Shown: in pieces, positions 36,608-45,478 of the stretch | How the letters are laid out: every line of letters starts with the position of its first letter | How positions within the stretch are numbered: position 1 is the stretch's first letter | From: CAZDCD01 sp964503885 | GTDB taxonomy: Bacteria > Bacteroidota > Bacteroidia > Bacteroidales > UBA10428 | Length of the DNA: 64,000 bases | Reading direction: 5' to 3' | Assembly (NCBI GenBank): GCA_964503885.1 | Contig: CAZDCD010000015.1 | Location: 40,781-104,780 of the forward strand | The notes under the pieces: model-generated | What the model was told of the DNA's origin: nothing | What the model saw: only the letters and a program-made list of their open reading frames with translations | Databases searched by the model: none | Position numbers and translations under genes: made by a program

Positions 36608-37729
36608 ATGAAAAAAACAATAGTTACCACTTTAAAAATTTTTGTAATAATCGCTTTTCAAAATGCATATTCACAGGGAACCATAAACCTGCCTCCTGCA
36701 GGTTTTGACGCGAACAATCCGGATATTCCTCACGGTACAACAGAAATTGTAGCGTATTATTCAAGCACAGTGGGTGTAGAACGTCAAACCAGAATATATC
36801 TACCTCCTGGTTATAGTACCGATTCATCTTATAATGTGCTTTACTTATTACATGGTATTGGAGGCGATATCAATGAATGGTACTACCAGGGAGTGCCTCA
36901 TTATATACTTGATAACCTATATGCTGAAAACAAAATTGCTCCCATGATCGTGATACTTCCAAACGGTAGGGCGATGGTTGACGATTCGCCAGGATCGGAT
37001 ATTTTTGCTCCGGAAAAACAGGAAGGATTTGCAAATTTTGAATTTGAGCTTATCACTGATCTGATACCTTTCATTGATTCAAACTATGCAGTAAGAACCA
37101 ACCGTGAAGCACGAGCCATTGCAGGATTGTCAATGGGAGGCGGGCAGGCATTGAATTTTGGATTAGCTCACCTCGATACTTTTGCTTGGGTTGGTGCTTT
37201 TTCTCCTGCTCCCAATACTAAACCTGCTGATCAATTATTTAATAATCTAAACGAAGATACTGCAAAACTGGAGGGTTTGTGGATTTCTTGCGGCAGTGTT
37301 GATGGTCTGTTGTTTATCAGTCAGAATACACACGATTACATGGAACAAAACAGTGTTAGTCATTATTATCACATTGAACAAGGGCAGGATCATACTTTTG
37401 TAGTATGGAAACGCGGACTATATCATTTTGTGCAACGTATTTTTGGAAAAATACCGGAAGAAGATATTGCAGAACCTTCATCTATTGATGATCCTAGCAG
37501 GACAAACGAGTATTGGGGATATTACAATTATCTCGAAAAGGCTTTTGTTATTAATAAAATTGAAGGAATAAAAAATATCAGAGTATTTGATATAAATGGC
37601 AGGCCAGTAAAATCAATACATGATCTGACAAAAAATAAGATCGACCTAGGAAATTGCCTGCCGGGGATATATCTCGTTAATGCACTTAAAAGTAATGAGA
37701 TATTTTATTCAAAAATTATAATTTATTAA
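36608..37729 (+). CDS. Secreted CE1-type esterase with T9SS tail
   Basis: The 373-residue protein has a signal peptide ending near NAYSQ (residue about 23), an esterase D/feruloyl esterase-like domain at about 35-285, with the nucleophile Ser175 in GLSMGGG, and a catalytic His in QDHTFVVWKRGL near 258-270. A T9SS C-terminal sorting domain from about residue 305 (IRVFDINGRPVKSI, LPGIYLVNA) marks export to the cell surface. Unlike its upstream neighbour it lacks the N-terminal E-set domain. It lies 57 bases after that gene and 34 before the GH10 xylanase, supporting one xylan-targeting unit. Confidence 0.88.
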   Translation: MKKTIVTTLKIFVIIAFQNAYSQGTINLPPAGFDANNPDIPHGTTEIVAYYSSTVGVERQTRIYLPPGYSTDSSYNVLYLLHGIGGDINEWYYQGVPHYILDNLYAENKIAPMIVILPNGRAMVDDSPGSDIFAPEKQEGFANFEFELITDLIPFIDSNYAVRTNREARAIAGLSMGGGQALNFGLAHLDTFAWVGAFSPAPNTKPADQLFNNLNEDTAKLEGLWISCGSVDGLLFISQNTHDYMEQNSVSHYYHIEQGQDHTFVVWKRGLYHFVQRIFGKIPEEDIAEPSSIDDPSRTNEYWGYYNYLEKAFVINKIEGIKNIRVFDINGRPVKSIHDLTKNKIDLGNCLPGIYLVNALKSNEIFYSKIIIY

Positions 37730-37763
37730 ATATAAAATACATAAACCATAAAAAACCAATAGT

Positions 37764-40124
37764 ATGAAAAAAACATCTTTACTCTCACTATGCTTTATTT
37801 TATCAATTGCACTTCAGGCACAAGGATTAAAAGACTATTTACCGGCGGGTAAATATATCGGAACAGCTGTTAATAATCAATATCTGCAAGGAGGAAATAA
37901 TGTTAATGGTTATAACGATACTCTCATTAGCGATTTCAACTGTATTGTAGCAGAAAATGCATACAAAATGGCTTATATAATTCCGAACAGGCCTGCAGAT
38001 CCATTTAACTTAACCATTGACGACCTGTCGGCATCGCAACTCCTATTGGTTGATGCTATGATAGATACAGCCAATAATAATAATATGAAAACCCGGGGAC
38101 ATGCATTTATCTGGCACAGCCAGGCTCCATCGTGGTTAACTACGGATGCTCAGAGTTGGACAAATCAGCAGATTTACGATTTTGCCGAATCGTATATAAC
38201 CGTTTTTGGTACTTACTGCAAGGGAAGGATCGATGAATGGGATGTTGTAAACGAAGCATTGAACGACAACGGAAACGGATTTCGTACAGGAACCTGGTAC
38301 GATAATGTAGATGATAAACAGGATTTTATTGAACACTGTTTTACCGTGGCACATGCAGCCGATCCGGATGCCGATTTATTTTATAATGATTACAGTATTG
38401 AATTGTACAAATTCAGTCAGGGAGCTGTTGGTAACGTAAAAAACGGCCCCATGTTACAAATGGTAAATACCATGCTTGACCATGGTACCCCGATTAACGG
38501 TGTAGGCCTTCAAAGTCACTATATCAGTGGATCGGATATGACCGATAGTACCTATATAACACTCGAAAAGACCATAGATTCCTTAAATACACTGGGCCTG
38601 TTTTGCAACATGACCGAAATGGACATACGTATATGTGGCGGAACAACGGAAGCTGATCTGGATAAACAAAAAGACGAATACAGAAGAATTACTGAAATAT
38701 TCCTGGAAAACGATAACTGTAATTCTATGCTCGTTTGGGGAATTACGGATGCAAGCTCATGGATACCCGGAGTATTTAGCGGTTGCGATGATCCCTTGTT
38801 ATATGATGCACAAATGCAGCCAAAACCCGCTTATTATGGTGTTCTACAATCACTTATGATAGAATCGGGTATGTTAAGCGGACCGTATAATTTCGAACCA
38901 CAGGTGATCCCCGGAAAAATCGAAATGGAAGATTACGATTATGACGCGTTTTACGATAATGATTCAGGGAACACAGGCGGAGTTTACCGCGAAGATTCGG
39001 TCGATATTACTACAGGTAATACAGGATACGTTGTTGGCTGGACAGAAGCTGGTGAATATCTCACGTATACGGTTAACGTGACTGTTGCCGATACATTTGA
39101 GTTGGCATTCGTTTATGCTTCTGACATAGTTGTCGGCAATTACTCTGAAATTGAATTATTAATTGACAATGTGGCACTGGATGAGAACGTTATGTTGCCC
39201 TCAACCGGTTCATATAGTGTATTCGATACAATAGCTATCGACAGTCTTATACTTGAAAAAGGTAAACATAAAATAAGATTAAACATTGTAAGTGATAGTG
39301 CCAATATCGATTATATTGAGTTTTCAAGAGCAGATTGCAATGGTGTTCGTAACGGAAGTGCATATATCGATGATTGCGACGTATGTGTTGGTGGCGATAC
39401 AGGACTTGATCCGTGTATTATTCGTAATCCCTATACTGTTATGACTATACCGGGTATCATCGAAGCAGAAAACTACGATGAAGGTAAAAATGGTGTAACT
39501 TATTACGATGCTACGAGTGGCAACCAGGGTGGTGAATACAGAACAGACGATGTGGATTTGGGCACAACGGATGACAATGGAGGAGGTTATGTATTGGGTT
39601 GGATTGAGCCGGACGAATGGTTAGAATATACCATTACAATTGAAGAAACAGCTGATTATACCGTTACATTCCGGGTTGCTTCCGGTTTAACCACCGGAAA
39701 TTTCGATCTGTCGGTAGATGGTGAAACGGTAATAAGTAATCTGGCTGTTCCGAATACCGGGGGATGGACAACATACGACGACCTGGTTTTTAACGATATA
39801 CCGTTGGAAGCAGGTGAAGCAGTTATTCGTATTGATGTAAGTGGTGGATACTTCAACATGAACTATATGCAATTTGAAATAATAGATGAAGAAACCGGTA
39901 TTCATGCAATTTATGGCGATAAACTATTGATTACACCAAATCCTTTTACCGATGAACTTCAGGTAGAAGGTTTACAAATCAATCAAGCCTGGAAAATTTA
40001 TTCAATAGATGGTAAATTACAGAAAAAAGGAATGTCAGATAGAATAATTACCAACGACCTCAAACCGGGTATATACATTTTTAAAACAAACGATCAAGTC
40101 ATTAAGTTAATTAAGACAAAGTAA
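37764..40124 (+). CDS. GH10 endo-xylanase with two CBM6-like modules and T9SS tail
   Basis: The 786-residue protein has a signal peptide (ending near ALQAQ, residue about 19) and a GH10 barrel at about 25-370, with WDVVNEALND (acid/base Glu164) and MTEMDIRI (nucleophile Glu285). Two carbohydrate-binding modules of CBM6 type follow at about 385-515 and 560-705, each with an IEAEDY-like start and GYVxGW, separated by a Cys-rich linker (DCNGVRNGSAYIDDCDVCVGG). The C-terminal T9SS sorting domain runs from about 715. It should cleave the xylan backbone at the cell surface. A strong terminator follows. Confidence 0.95.
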   Translation: MKKTSLLSLCFILSIALQAQGLKDYLPAGKYIGTAVNNQYLQGGNNVNGYNDTLISDFNCIVAENAYKMAYIIPNRPADPFNLTIDDLSASQLLLVDAMIDTANNNNMKTRGHAFIWHSQAPSWLTTDAQSWTNQQIYDFAESYITVFGTYCKGRIDEWDVVNEALNDNGNGFRTGTWYDNVDDKQDFIEHCFTVAHAADPDADLFYNDYSIELYKFSQGAVGNVKNGPMLQMVNTMLDHGTPINGVGLQSHYISGSDMTDSTYITLEKTIDSLNTLGLFCNMTEMDIRICGGTTEADLDKQKDEYRRITEIFLENDNCNSMLVWGITDASSWIPGVFSGCDDPLLYDAQMQPKPAYYGVLQSLMIESGMLSGPYNFEPQVIPGKIEMEDYDYDAFYDNDSGNTGGVYREDSVDITTGNTGYVVGWTEAGEYLTYTVNVTVADTFELAFVYASDIVVGNYSEIELLIDNVALDENVMLPSTGSYSVFDTIAIDSLILEKGKHKIRLNIVSDSANIDYIEFSRADCNGVRNGSAYIDDCDVCVGGDTGLDPCIIRNPYTVMTIPGIIEAENYDEGKNGVTYYDATSGNQGGEYRTDDVDLGTTDDNGGGYVLGWIEPDEWLEYTITIEETADYTVTFRVASGLTTGNFDLSVDGETVISNLAVPNTGGWTTYDDLVFNDIPLEAGEAVIRIDVSGGYFNMNYMQFEIIDEETGIHAIYGDKLLITPNPFTDELQVEGLQINQAWKIYSIDGKLQKKGMSDRIITNDLKPGIYIFKTNDQVIKLIKTK

Positions 40125-40143
40125 TTGTAAGGCGAGAATAGGG

Positions 40144-40175
40144 AAAAAGGTCAGTTGTGTACAACTGGCCTTTTT
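40144..40175 (+). terminator. Intrinsic terminator after the GH10 gene
   Basis: A 15-base-pair stem (one G-T wobble) AAAAAGGTCAGTTGT / ACAACTGGCCTTTTT with a two-base loop, ending in T, 20 bases after the stop codon. Confidence 0.92.
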
Positions 40176-40603
40176 GATTGTTTAAAATCTTTAATCCTGG
40201 GATGTATATACACCCTATCCTAAGCTTGGTTGTAAACTACGCTTTATATATTTCTGAAATAATTTAACAGTTTTATATTCGATTTTCCATTTTTAAAAAA
40301 TAATTTCTATATTTAATTGTGTATTTAAAAAAGTTAAGTGCAAATTTTCAAGAAGCAACGGAAGAATGCTCTGAAGCAATAGAAAAACGACTGGACGTAA
40401 AGGAAAAATTGTTAGAAGCAAGTATAAATGTTTAATCTAAAATTAATTTAATTATACCAACAAGACCAAAATTTTAAGAAGCGGAAACGCCGGAACGCTA
40501 TTGCATTGCGTTAAAGAGCTGAAATTGCCTCATTTCCCTCTCGTCTGCCTGGCTGAGCCAGTCAGACAGGACTGATATTTTAATCCATTAAAAAAGTGTC
40601 AAG

Positions 40604-40622
40604 TAAAACCAGGACGATACAG
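40604..40622 (+). repeat. 19-bp dispersed repeat, copy B
   Basis: Identical to 12149-12167 (TAAAACCAGGACGATACAG); both copies are preceded within about 100 bases by an AATTGCCTC...CCTCTCG stretch. Confidence 0.7.
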
Positions 40623-40663
40623 TCCTCGAGATAACCTAAAACTTTTCAAAATACTTATTGACA

Positions 40664-40684
40664 TTTGTTAACAAATATGTTAAC
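40664..40684 (+). promoter_or_regulatory. Palindromic operator-like site before the toxin-antitoxin genes
   Basis: TTTGTTAACAAA is a perfect 12-base palindrome, and a second TGTTAAC half-site follows at 40678-40684. Antitoxins with a HTH domain often bind such sites to repress their own operon. Confidence 0.45.
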
Positions 40685-40695
40685 TTTACGTAATA

Positions 40696-41041
40696 ATTCG
40701 AGAAATAAAATTTTATAAAAATTACTTTATTGACTTTTATATCTCACTTGATACATTTACTCAAGAGAAGATTGAATATGTTTTTAGAGTTATTCGGACC
40801 GTCGATAGGATACCTGAGAAATTTCTTAAACATCTTGAGGGTACAGATGGTCTTTATGAGATAAGAGAAAAAGTTGGGAGTAATATTTTTTCGAGTCTTT
40901 TGTTGTTTTGATGCTGGAAGGATTGTAATTCTTTTTAATGGGTTTCAGATAAGGAGTCAGAAGACGCCTGGCAAGGAGATTACAAAAGCTATCAAACTTA
41001 AGGATGAGTATTTTACTAATAAAAATGAAGGGAAGTCATGA
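40696..41041 (+). pseudogene. HigB-like toxin gene with a one-base frameshift
   Basis: The frame REIKFYKNYFIDFYISLD...EGTDGLYEIREKVGSNIF matches HigB/Gp49-type RNase toxins up to a run of six T at about 40885-40891. Dropping one T restores RVFCCFDAGRIVILFNGFQI, then TPGKEITKAIKLKDEYF, to a TGA that overlaps the antitoxin ATG by four bases. The sequence as given is therefore frameshifted, by real decay, slippage at the homopolymer or a sequencing error. The N terminus lacks an ATG. Intact, it would cut mRNA at the ribosome. Confidence 0.7.
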
Positions 41042-41337
41042 AGACAATTAAAGATGCTAAGACGTTTGATGAGTTGCTTGATATCAAATATGGTAAACTT
41101 GGAACTCCTAAGAGAGATGAATTTGAGACTAAAGCCAAGGCATTTGTCGTTGGAGAAATGATAAAGGACGCCAGGAAAGAAGCTCATCTTACACAAGAGG
41201 ATTTAGCACGTAAGTCAGGGACAAAAAAGAGTTATATTTCCCGGGTAGAGAATGGAAAAATTGATATTCAAGTTTCCACTTTATTCAAAATATTTGAAGA
41301 GGGACTCGGCAGAAAAATTGGATTGACATATTTATAA
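41038..41337 (+). CDS. HigA-like antitoxin with XRE helix-turn-helix
   Basis: The 99-residue protein has a HTH_3 domain at about 40-95, with LTQEDLARKSGTKKSYISRVENGK. It starts with the ATGA overlap typical of the toxin-first HigBA arrangement of Bacteroidota. It should bind the toxin and repress the operon at the palindromic sites upstream. Because the toxin frame is broken, this may be an orphan antitoxin that still protects against related toxins. Confidence 0.85.
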   Translation: MKTIKDAKTFDELLDIKYGKLGTPKRDEFETKAKAFVVGEMIKDARKEAHLTQEDLARKSGTKKSYISRVENGKIDIQVSTLFKIFEEGLGRKIGLTYL

Positions 41338-41536
41338 ATACCTGCGACGCCACAACAGCCGGTAAAGTGCATGGGCTGCGCAGTGCCACGGGAGATAAGA
41401 ACGTAAACCGCTTTTTTGTATCTTTCCAAATAAAACTTAATCCGATGCAACGCCTACGACACCTTACCGATAGAACATTACGTACAGCCACATTAAAATA
41501 GGGCTACTATTAATAAGAAATAAAACATTAATCAAG

Positions 41537-42064
41537 ATGAAAATTATTCTTTCTTTTTATTTGATATTTTTTTGCCTCTTTTCCGGCTATTCACAAAACG
41601 ATTATCCAGAACCAGCAAAAACAACTACCCGACTATTTTACATTCAACATAGTAATAACCAAAATACTTATGTGTATGATGCAAATATAAAAGGAGAGAT
41701 TATTGATTCGTCTCAACCTATTAACGAATATCGAATAGTTTATACTGAAAATGGTATAAAAAAACCTTTGTCCAGGATACAAAAAAAATTAGCTTATGGA
41801 ATGATTCTATTAGAGTCAGAACCTAATTTATTCAAATTACGCCTTGCTGCCACAAAAATAATATATTTTTATCTTAATTATGATGAAAGTGAAGGAGCTA
41901 GAATTTATGTTACCGTCAATAAGCATAAGATGTATTTGGACAAGATGTTCATACAACTAAAAGATGGAATTATGGGTATCAATGTTAAAGTCGAATACGT
42001 TCTATTTTATGGCGAAGATTATGATTCTGACAAACCTGTAATAGAAAAAGTTGTAGTAAAATAA
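41537..42064 (+). CDS. Exported protein of unknown function
   Basis: The 175-residue protein has a clear signal peptide (LIFFCLFSGYSQN, cleavage near residue 20) and a beta-rich remainder without recognised motifs. It ends 11 bases from decayed transposase sequence on the opposite strand, so its surroundings are a site of past insertion. Codon use is strongly A+T-rich. I do not recognise the family. Confidence 0.6.
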   Translation: MKIILSFYLIFFCLFSGYSQNDYPEPAKTTTRLFYIQHSNNQNTYVYDANIKGEIIDSSQPINEYRIVYTENGIKKPLSRIQKKLAYGMILLESEPNLFKLRLAATKIIYFYLNYDESEGARIYVTVNKHKMYLDKMFIQLKDGIMGINVKVEYVLFYGEDYDSDKPVIEKVVVK

Positions 42065-42074
42065 CTTCCCGTTG

Positions 42075-42700
42075 CTTTATTACCTGTTTGTTTCTCTGCC
42101 TTTGCTGTATTCCTTCACTCCGTGTAATTTTGTTGCATTTATCAATGATCTTTTTATGCAGTTTTGTATCAGTTGGACGTGTCATGTTTTTTCCTGAAAT
42201 GTTGAGTCGATCAATACTTCCTTTTCTTTGGCCTCATTATCAAAAAGATTAATAGACAGTTTTAATAATTCCTCGGTTCCCTTTTCACCCATTCGTTTTC
42301 TGAAGTGCACAAATTCACTGGGATCTATGGGCTTTTCTACCTAAAAGAAAACTTCCCCGGTGAAATATTGCCAGTACAAATTCTCTATCCATCTGTCCAC
42401 AACACTTTCATCACTATGATTATACATGTATTTTAAAAGCGCCAACGCTATCATTCTTCTTAGCGGTACTGAAGGTCTCCCAAAATCTTTGTAGTATCCC
42501 TTGAAGTTTTCTGACACTGATTCCCAATCAATCTTGTTTGACAAAATACACAATTCATGTTGAAGATTAATAAATTGTTTCGGCGGTGTCTTGAATATAT
42601 TCAATTGAGGTGTCTTTTCTCTTTTTCTGATCTTTTTTGAAAGGTTTTCTCTGAATTTATTCTTTTCCTTGCAAATTTGAAGTGTATTTTTATTAACTTT
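42075..42700 (-). pseudogene. Truncated IS5-type transposase
   Basis: Minus-strand reading gives the transposase N terminus: KTPPKQFINLQHELCILSNK, FGRPSVPLRRMIALALLKYM, DESVVDRWIENLYWQYFTGE. A stop follows that segment, then VEKPIDPSEFVHFRKRMG and NEAKEKEVLIDSTFQEK, and after a frameshift RPTDTKLHKKIIDKCNK. The DDE catalytic C-terminal half is missing. The element is therefore inactive. The remaining end carries a GACCCT...AGGGTC inverted repeat and is duplicated at 49259-49447. Confidence 0.8.
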
Positions 42701-42754
42701 AGTAACAACAACCAGTTAATATTCAAATTTTTGACCCTAATTTAAGGGTCGACT
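42567..42754 (-). mobile_element. IS element end, copy A
   Basis: This 188-base end (N-terminal transposase codons plus the non-coding tip) is repeated in the same orientation at 49259-49447 with about 85-90 percent identity by eye. The tip contains GACCCTAATTTAAGGGTC at 42733-42750. The two copies bracket the CheBR and two histidine kinase genes. Confidence 0.8.
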
Positions 42755-42804
42755 TAGTAGATTATTTCAGCATATCAATTGAATTAGAGGATTTTGATTC
42801 AAAT

Positions 42805-45438
42805 ATGAAAACTAATAAAAAAAGCGATCAAACTAGCGCAGGTAACAGCAAGGTTTCCGAAATATCTAAAATTAGAGCATCAGGCAAAGTCAAAGATAGC
42901 AGCTTCCCCATTGTGGGCATAGGCGCATCGGCTGGCGGACTGGAAGCGTTGGAAGATTTTTTTAAAAATATGCCAAAGGTTAGTGGTATGGCATTTGTCG
43001 TGATTCAGCATCTCGACCCGAACCATGCTGGCTATATGCCTGAGTTATTACAACGAATTACTACCATGAAGGTATTACAGGTAAACGACAGGCTTAAAGT
43101 GAACCCGAATTGCATATATGTAATACCACCAAACAAGAGTATGTCGATACTGAGAGGTACGCTGCATTTGTTCGATCCTGTTGAATCAAGGGGCCTGCGT
43201 TTACCAATTGATATTTTCTTCCGTTCGCTTGCAGATGATACTCAGGAAAAAAGTATAGGCATAATCCTTTCAGGCATGGGTTCTGATGGAAGCCTGGGAC
43301 TGAAGGCCATTAAGGAAAAAAACGGACTGGTACTGGTTCAGAATCCTGACTCCGCAAAATTCGAAGCGATGCCTAACAGTGCTATAGAATCCGTAAATGT
43401 TGATATTGTAGCTCCAGTCGAAGAATTACCCGCTAAACTGATTGCTTACCTGAAGTATAATCTGACAATTAAAACAAAGCCCAATATAGAGCTTAGAAAT
43501 AAAAGCAACCTCGAAAAAATTATTATATTGCTCCGGGAACAATCAGGTCATGATTTTTCTTTATATAAGAAAAACACGTTGTTTCGTCGCATTGAAAGGC
43601 GCAAGGGTATTCACCAAATAGAAAAGATACAAAACTATGTGCACTTTTTACAGGAAAATCCGAATGAGGTAGAAATACTCTTCAAAGAGTTATTGATTGG
43701 GGTTACCAGTTTTTTCCGTGATAAACCTGTTTGGGAAATGCTTAAAGAAAGTATCCTTCCTGACCTGATGAACGAATTACCGGACGGACATATACTGCGA
43801 GCCTGGGTACCTGGATGCTCAACAGGAGAAGAGGCATATTCATTGGCCATTGTTTTTAAAGAAGCACTTGAAAAAGTTAAAAAGCAGAAAAACCTGACTT
43901 TGCAGATATTCGCCACCGATCTCGATCATGATGCTATTGAAAAAGCCCGCAAAGGTGTTTTCTCCAAAAATATTGCTGTTGATGTATCGCCCGATAGAAT
44001 CAAACGTTTTTTTACTAATGAAGCTGAAAGTTTTCGTGTAAATAATGATATACGTGAAATGATGGTGTTTGCTAATCAGAGTGTGATTAAAGACCCGCCG
44101 TTTACTAAGCTAGACATTCTTTCATGCCGTAATATGTTAATATATATGGAAACGGAATTGCAGAAAAAATTAATGATGCTGTTTAATTACAGCCTTAATC
44201 CGGGTGGAATAATGTTACTTGGCGTTGCAGAAACCATTGGAAAACATGACAATGCATTTATTGAGCTTGATCTTAAATTGAAAATTTTCAAACGCTCCTC
44301 AACATCTCCAATACGCGAACTAATTGATTTGCCAAGTTCTTTTTTCCAAAATAACACATTAGTAACTGAAAAAACCACAAGCCCGAAAATGGTAGAGAAT
44401 ATTCAGACACTTGCAGATCAGTTTTTACTTCAGCGTTTTGCCCCTGCCAGCGTAATGGTAAATGTCACCGGAGACATAATATACATCACCGGTCATACGG
44501 GGAAATATCTTGAACCGGCAGCAGGAAAAGCAAACTGGAACATTTACGCTATGGCACGAGAAGAATTACGCCAGGCATTGCCAGGCGCTTTCCGAAAAGC
44601 AATGCAAAACTTTGATACTGTAAAACTACATAATGTTAAATTGAGAAATAACGGTAGTACCCAATTTGTAAATATTACTGTTCAACGCATCGAAAATCCC
44701 ATTGCGATACGAGATATGGTTATGGTTGTATTTACCGATGTGCCGGCTGTGGTTGATTATAATGCAAAAAAAACAAAAACGGAGAAGCAAAGCTCAACCG
44801 GGCGGCAGAAGGAATTGGAGATTGAACTGCAACGAAGTTCTGAAGAACTGCAAAGTGTGCGTGAAGAAATGCAAACATCCCAGGAAGAGCTAAGATCAAC
44901 GAACGAGGAGCTACAATCTACTAACGAAGAACTGCAATCAACCAACGAGGAACTCACTACATCTAAGGAAGAAATGCAAAGCCTGAACGAAGAGCTGCAA
45001 ACGCTTAATATCGAACTGCAAAACAAGGTAAGTGATTTTTCCCGAGCAAACGATGATATGAAAAATCTGCTTAACAGTACAGAAATTGCTACTCTTTTCA
45101 TAGACAAGGAATTGAATATTCGCAGATTCACTGATCAGGTAATCAATATATTTAAACTGCGTAACACGGATATTGGCAGACCTTTTACCGATCTGGTTAC
45201 CGATTTGATATACGCCGATATTGAAACTCATGCCCAGCGGGTATTAAAAACTCTTATATCTATCGAAACTGAAATTGCAACACATGACGGAAGATGGTTT
45301 AATATTAGGATTATGCCCTACCGTACAGTTGACGACAAAATCGATGGACTTGTTATAACATTTAACGAAATAACCAAAGCTAAAAAACTGGAATTTGATC
45401 TGAAAGAAGCAAATGAGGCACTTCAAAAAAAGAAATAA
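42805..45438 (+). CDS. CheB-CheR-PAS signalling protein lacking its own kinase
   Basis: The 877-residue protein has an N-terminal CheB methylesterase domain (about 35-220) with the catalytic triad visible: Ser42 in GIGASAGG, His69 in IQHLD and Asp161 in SGMGSDG. A CheR methyltransferase domain follows (about 235-505), with WVPGCSTGEEAYSLAI and LSCRNMLIYM. Then comes a PAS-like part, a long coiled coil made of repeated STNEELQ words (about 670-740) and a C-terminal PAS domain ending NEITKAKKLEFDLKEANEAL. In most bacteria this architecture continues into a histidine kinase; here the stop falls exactly there and a kinase gene starts 40 bases later. No CheY or receptor genes are adjacent, so a non-chemotaxis role is likely. 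Confidence 0.93.
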   Translation: MKTNKKSDQTSAGNSKVSEISKIRASGKVKDSSFPIVGIGASAGGLEALEDFFKNMPKVSGMAFVVIQHLDPNHAGYMPELLQRITTMKVLQVNDRLKVNPNCIYVIPPNKSMSILRGTLHLFDPVESRGLRLPIDIFFRSLADDTQEKSIGIILSGMGSDGSLGLKAIKEKNGLVLVQNPDSAKFEAMPNSAIESVNVDIVAPVEELPAKLIAYLKYNLTIKTKPNIELRNKSNLEKIIILLREQSGHDFSLYKKNTLFRRIERRKGIHQIEKIQNYVHFLQENPNEVEILFKELLIGVTSFFRDKPVWEMLKESILPDLMNELPDGHILRAWVPGCSTGEEAYSLAIVFKEALEKVKKQKNLTLQIFATDLDHDAIEKARKGVFSKNIAVDVSPDRIKRFFTNEAESFRVNNDIREMMVFANQSVIKDPPFTKLDILSCRNMLIYMETELQKKLMMLFNYSLNPGGIMLLGVAETIGKHDNAFIELDLKLKIFKRSSTSPIRELIDLPSSFFQNNTLVTEKTTSPKMVENIQTLADQFLLQRFAPASVMVNVTGDIIYITGHTGKYLEPAAGKANWNIYAMAREELRQALPGAFRKAMQNFDTVKLHNVKLRNNGSTQFVNITVQRIENPIAIRDMVMVVFTDVPAVVDYNAKKTKTEKQSSTGRQKELEIELQRSSEELQSVREEMQTSQEELRSTNEELQSTNEELQSTNEELTTSKEEMQSLNEELQTLNIELQNKVSDFSRANDDMKNLLNSTEIATLFIDKELNIRRFTDQVINIFKLRNTDIGRPFTDLVTDLIYADIETHAQRVLKTLISIETEIATHDGRWFNIRIMPYRTVDDKIDGLVITFNEITKAKKLEFDLKEANEALQKKK

Positions 45439-45478
45439 AAACTTTGATATTAAATATCTCAAAAAAAATGAGGCAATA

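Larger units (their letters stand above)
40176..40695. other. Spacer with dispersed repeat, hairpin and small coding-like frame
   Basis: No firm gene. A 38-codon frame at 40319-40435 (GTG start) reads as a charged helix-like peptide but has no recognised family. A GTCTGCCTGGCT / AGCCAGTCAGAC hairpin with one mismatch lies at 40543-40567, and the 19-bp dispersed repeat at 40604-40622. Palindromes at the right end belong to the toxin-antitoxin promoter. Confidence 0.45.

Noticed and set aside
45413..45478. Earlier ATG for the first hybrid kinase
   Set aside because: It overlaps the CheBR gene and adds a Lys/Asn-rich lead not shared by the paralogue, whose start aligns with the ATG at 45479.
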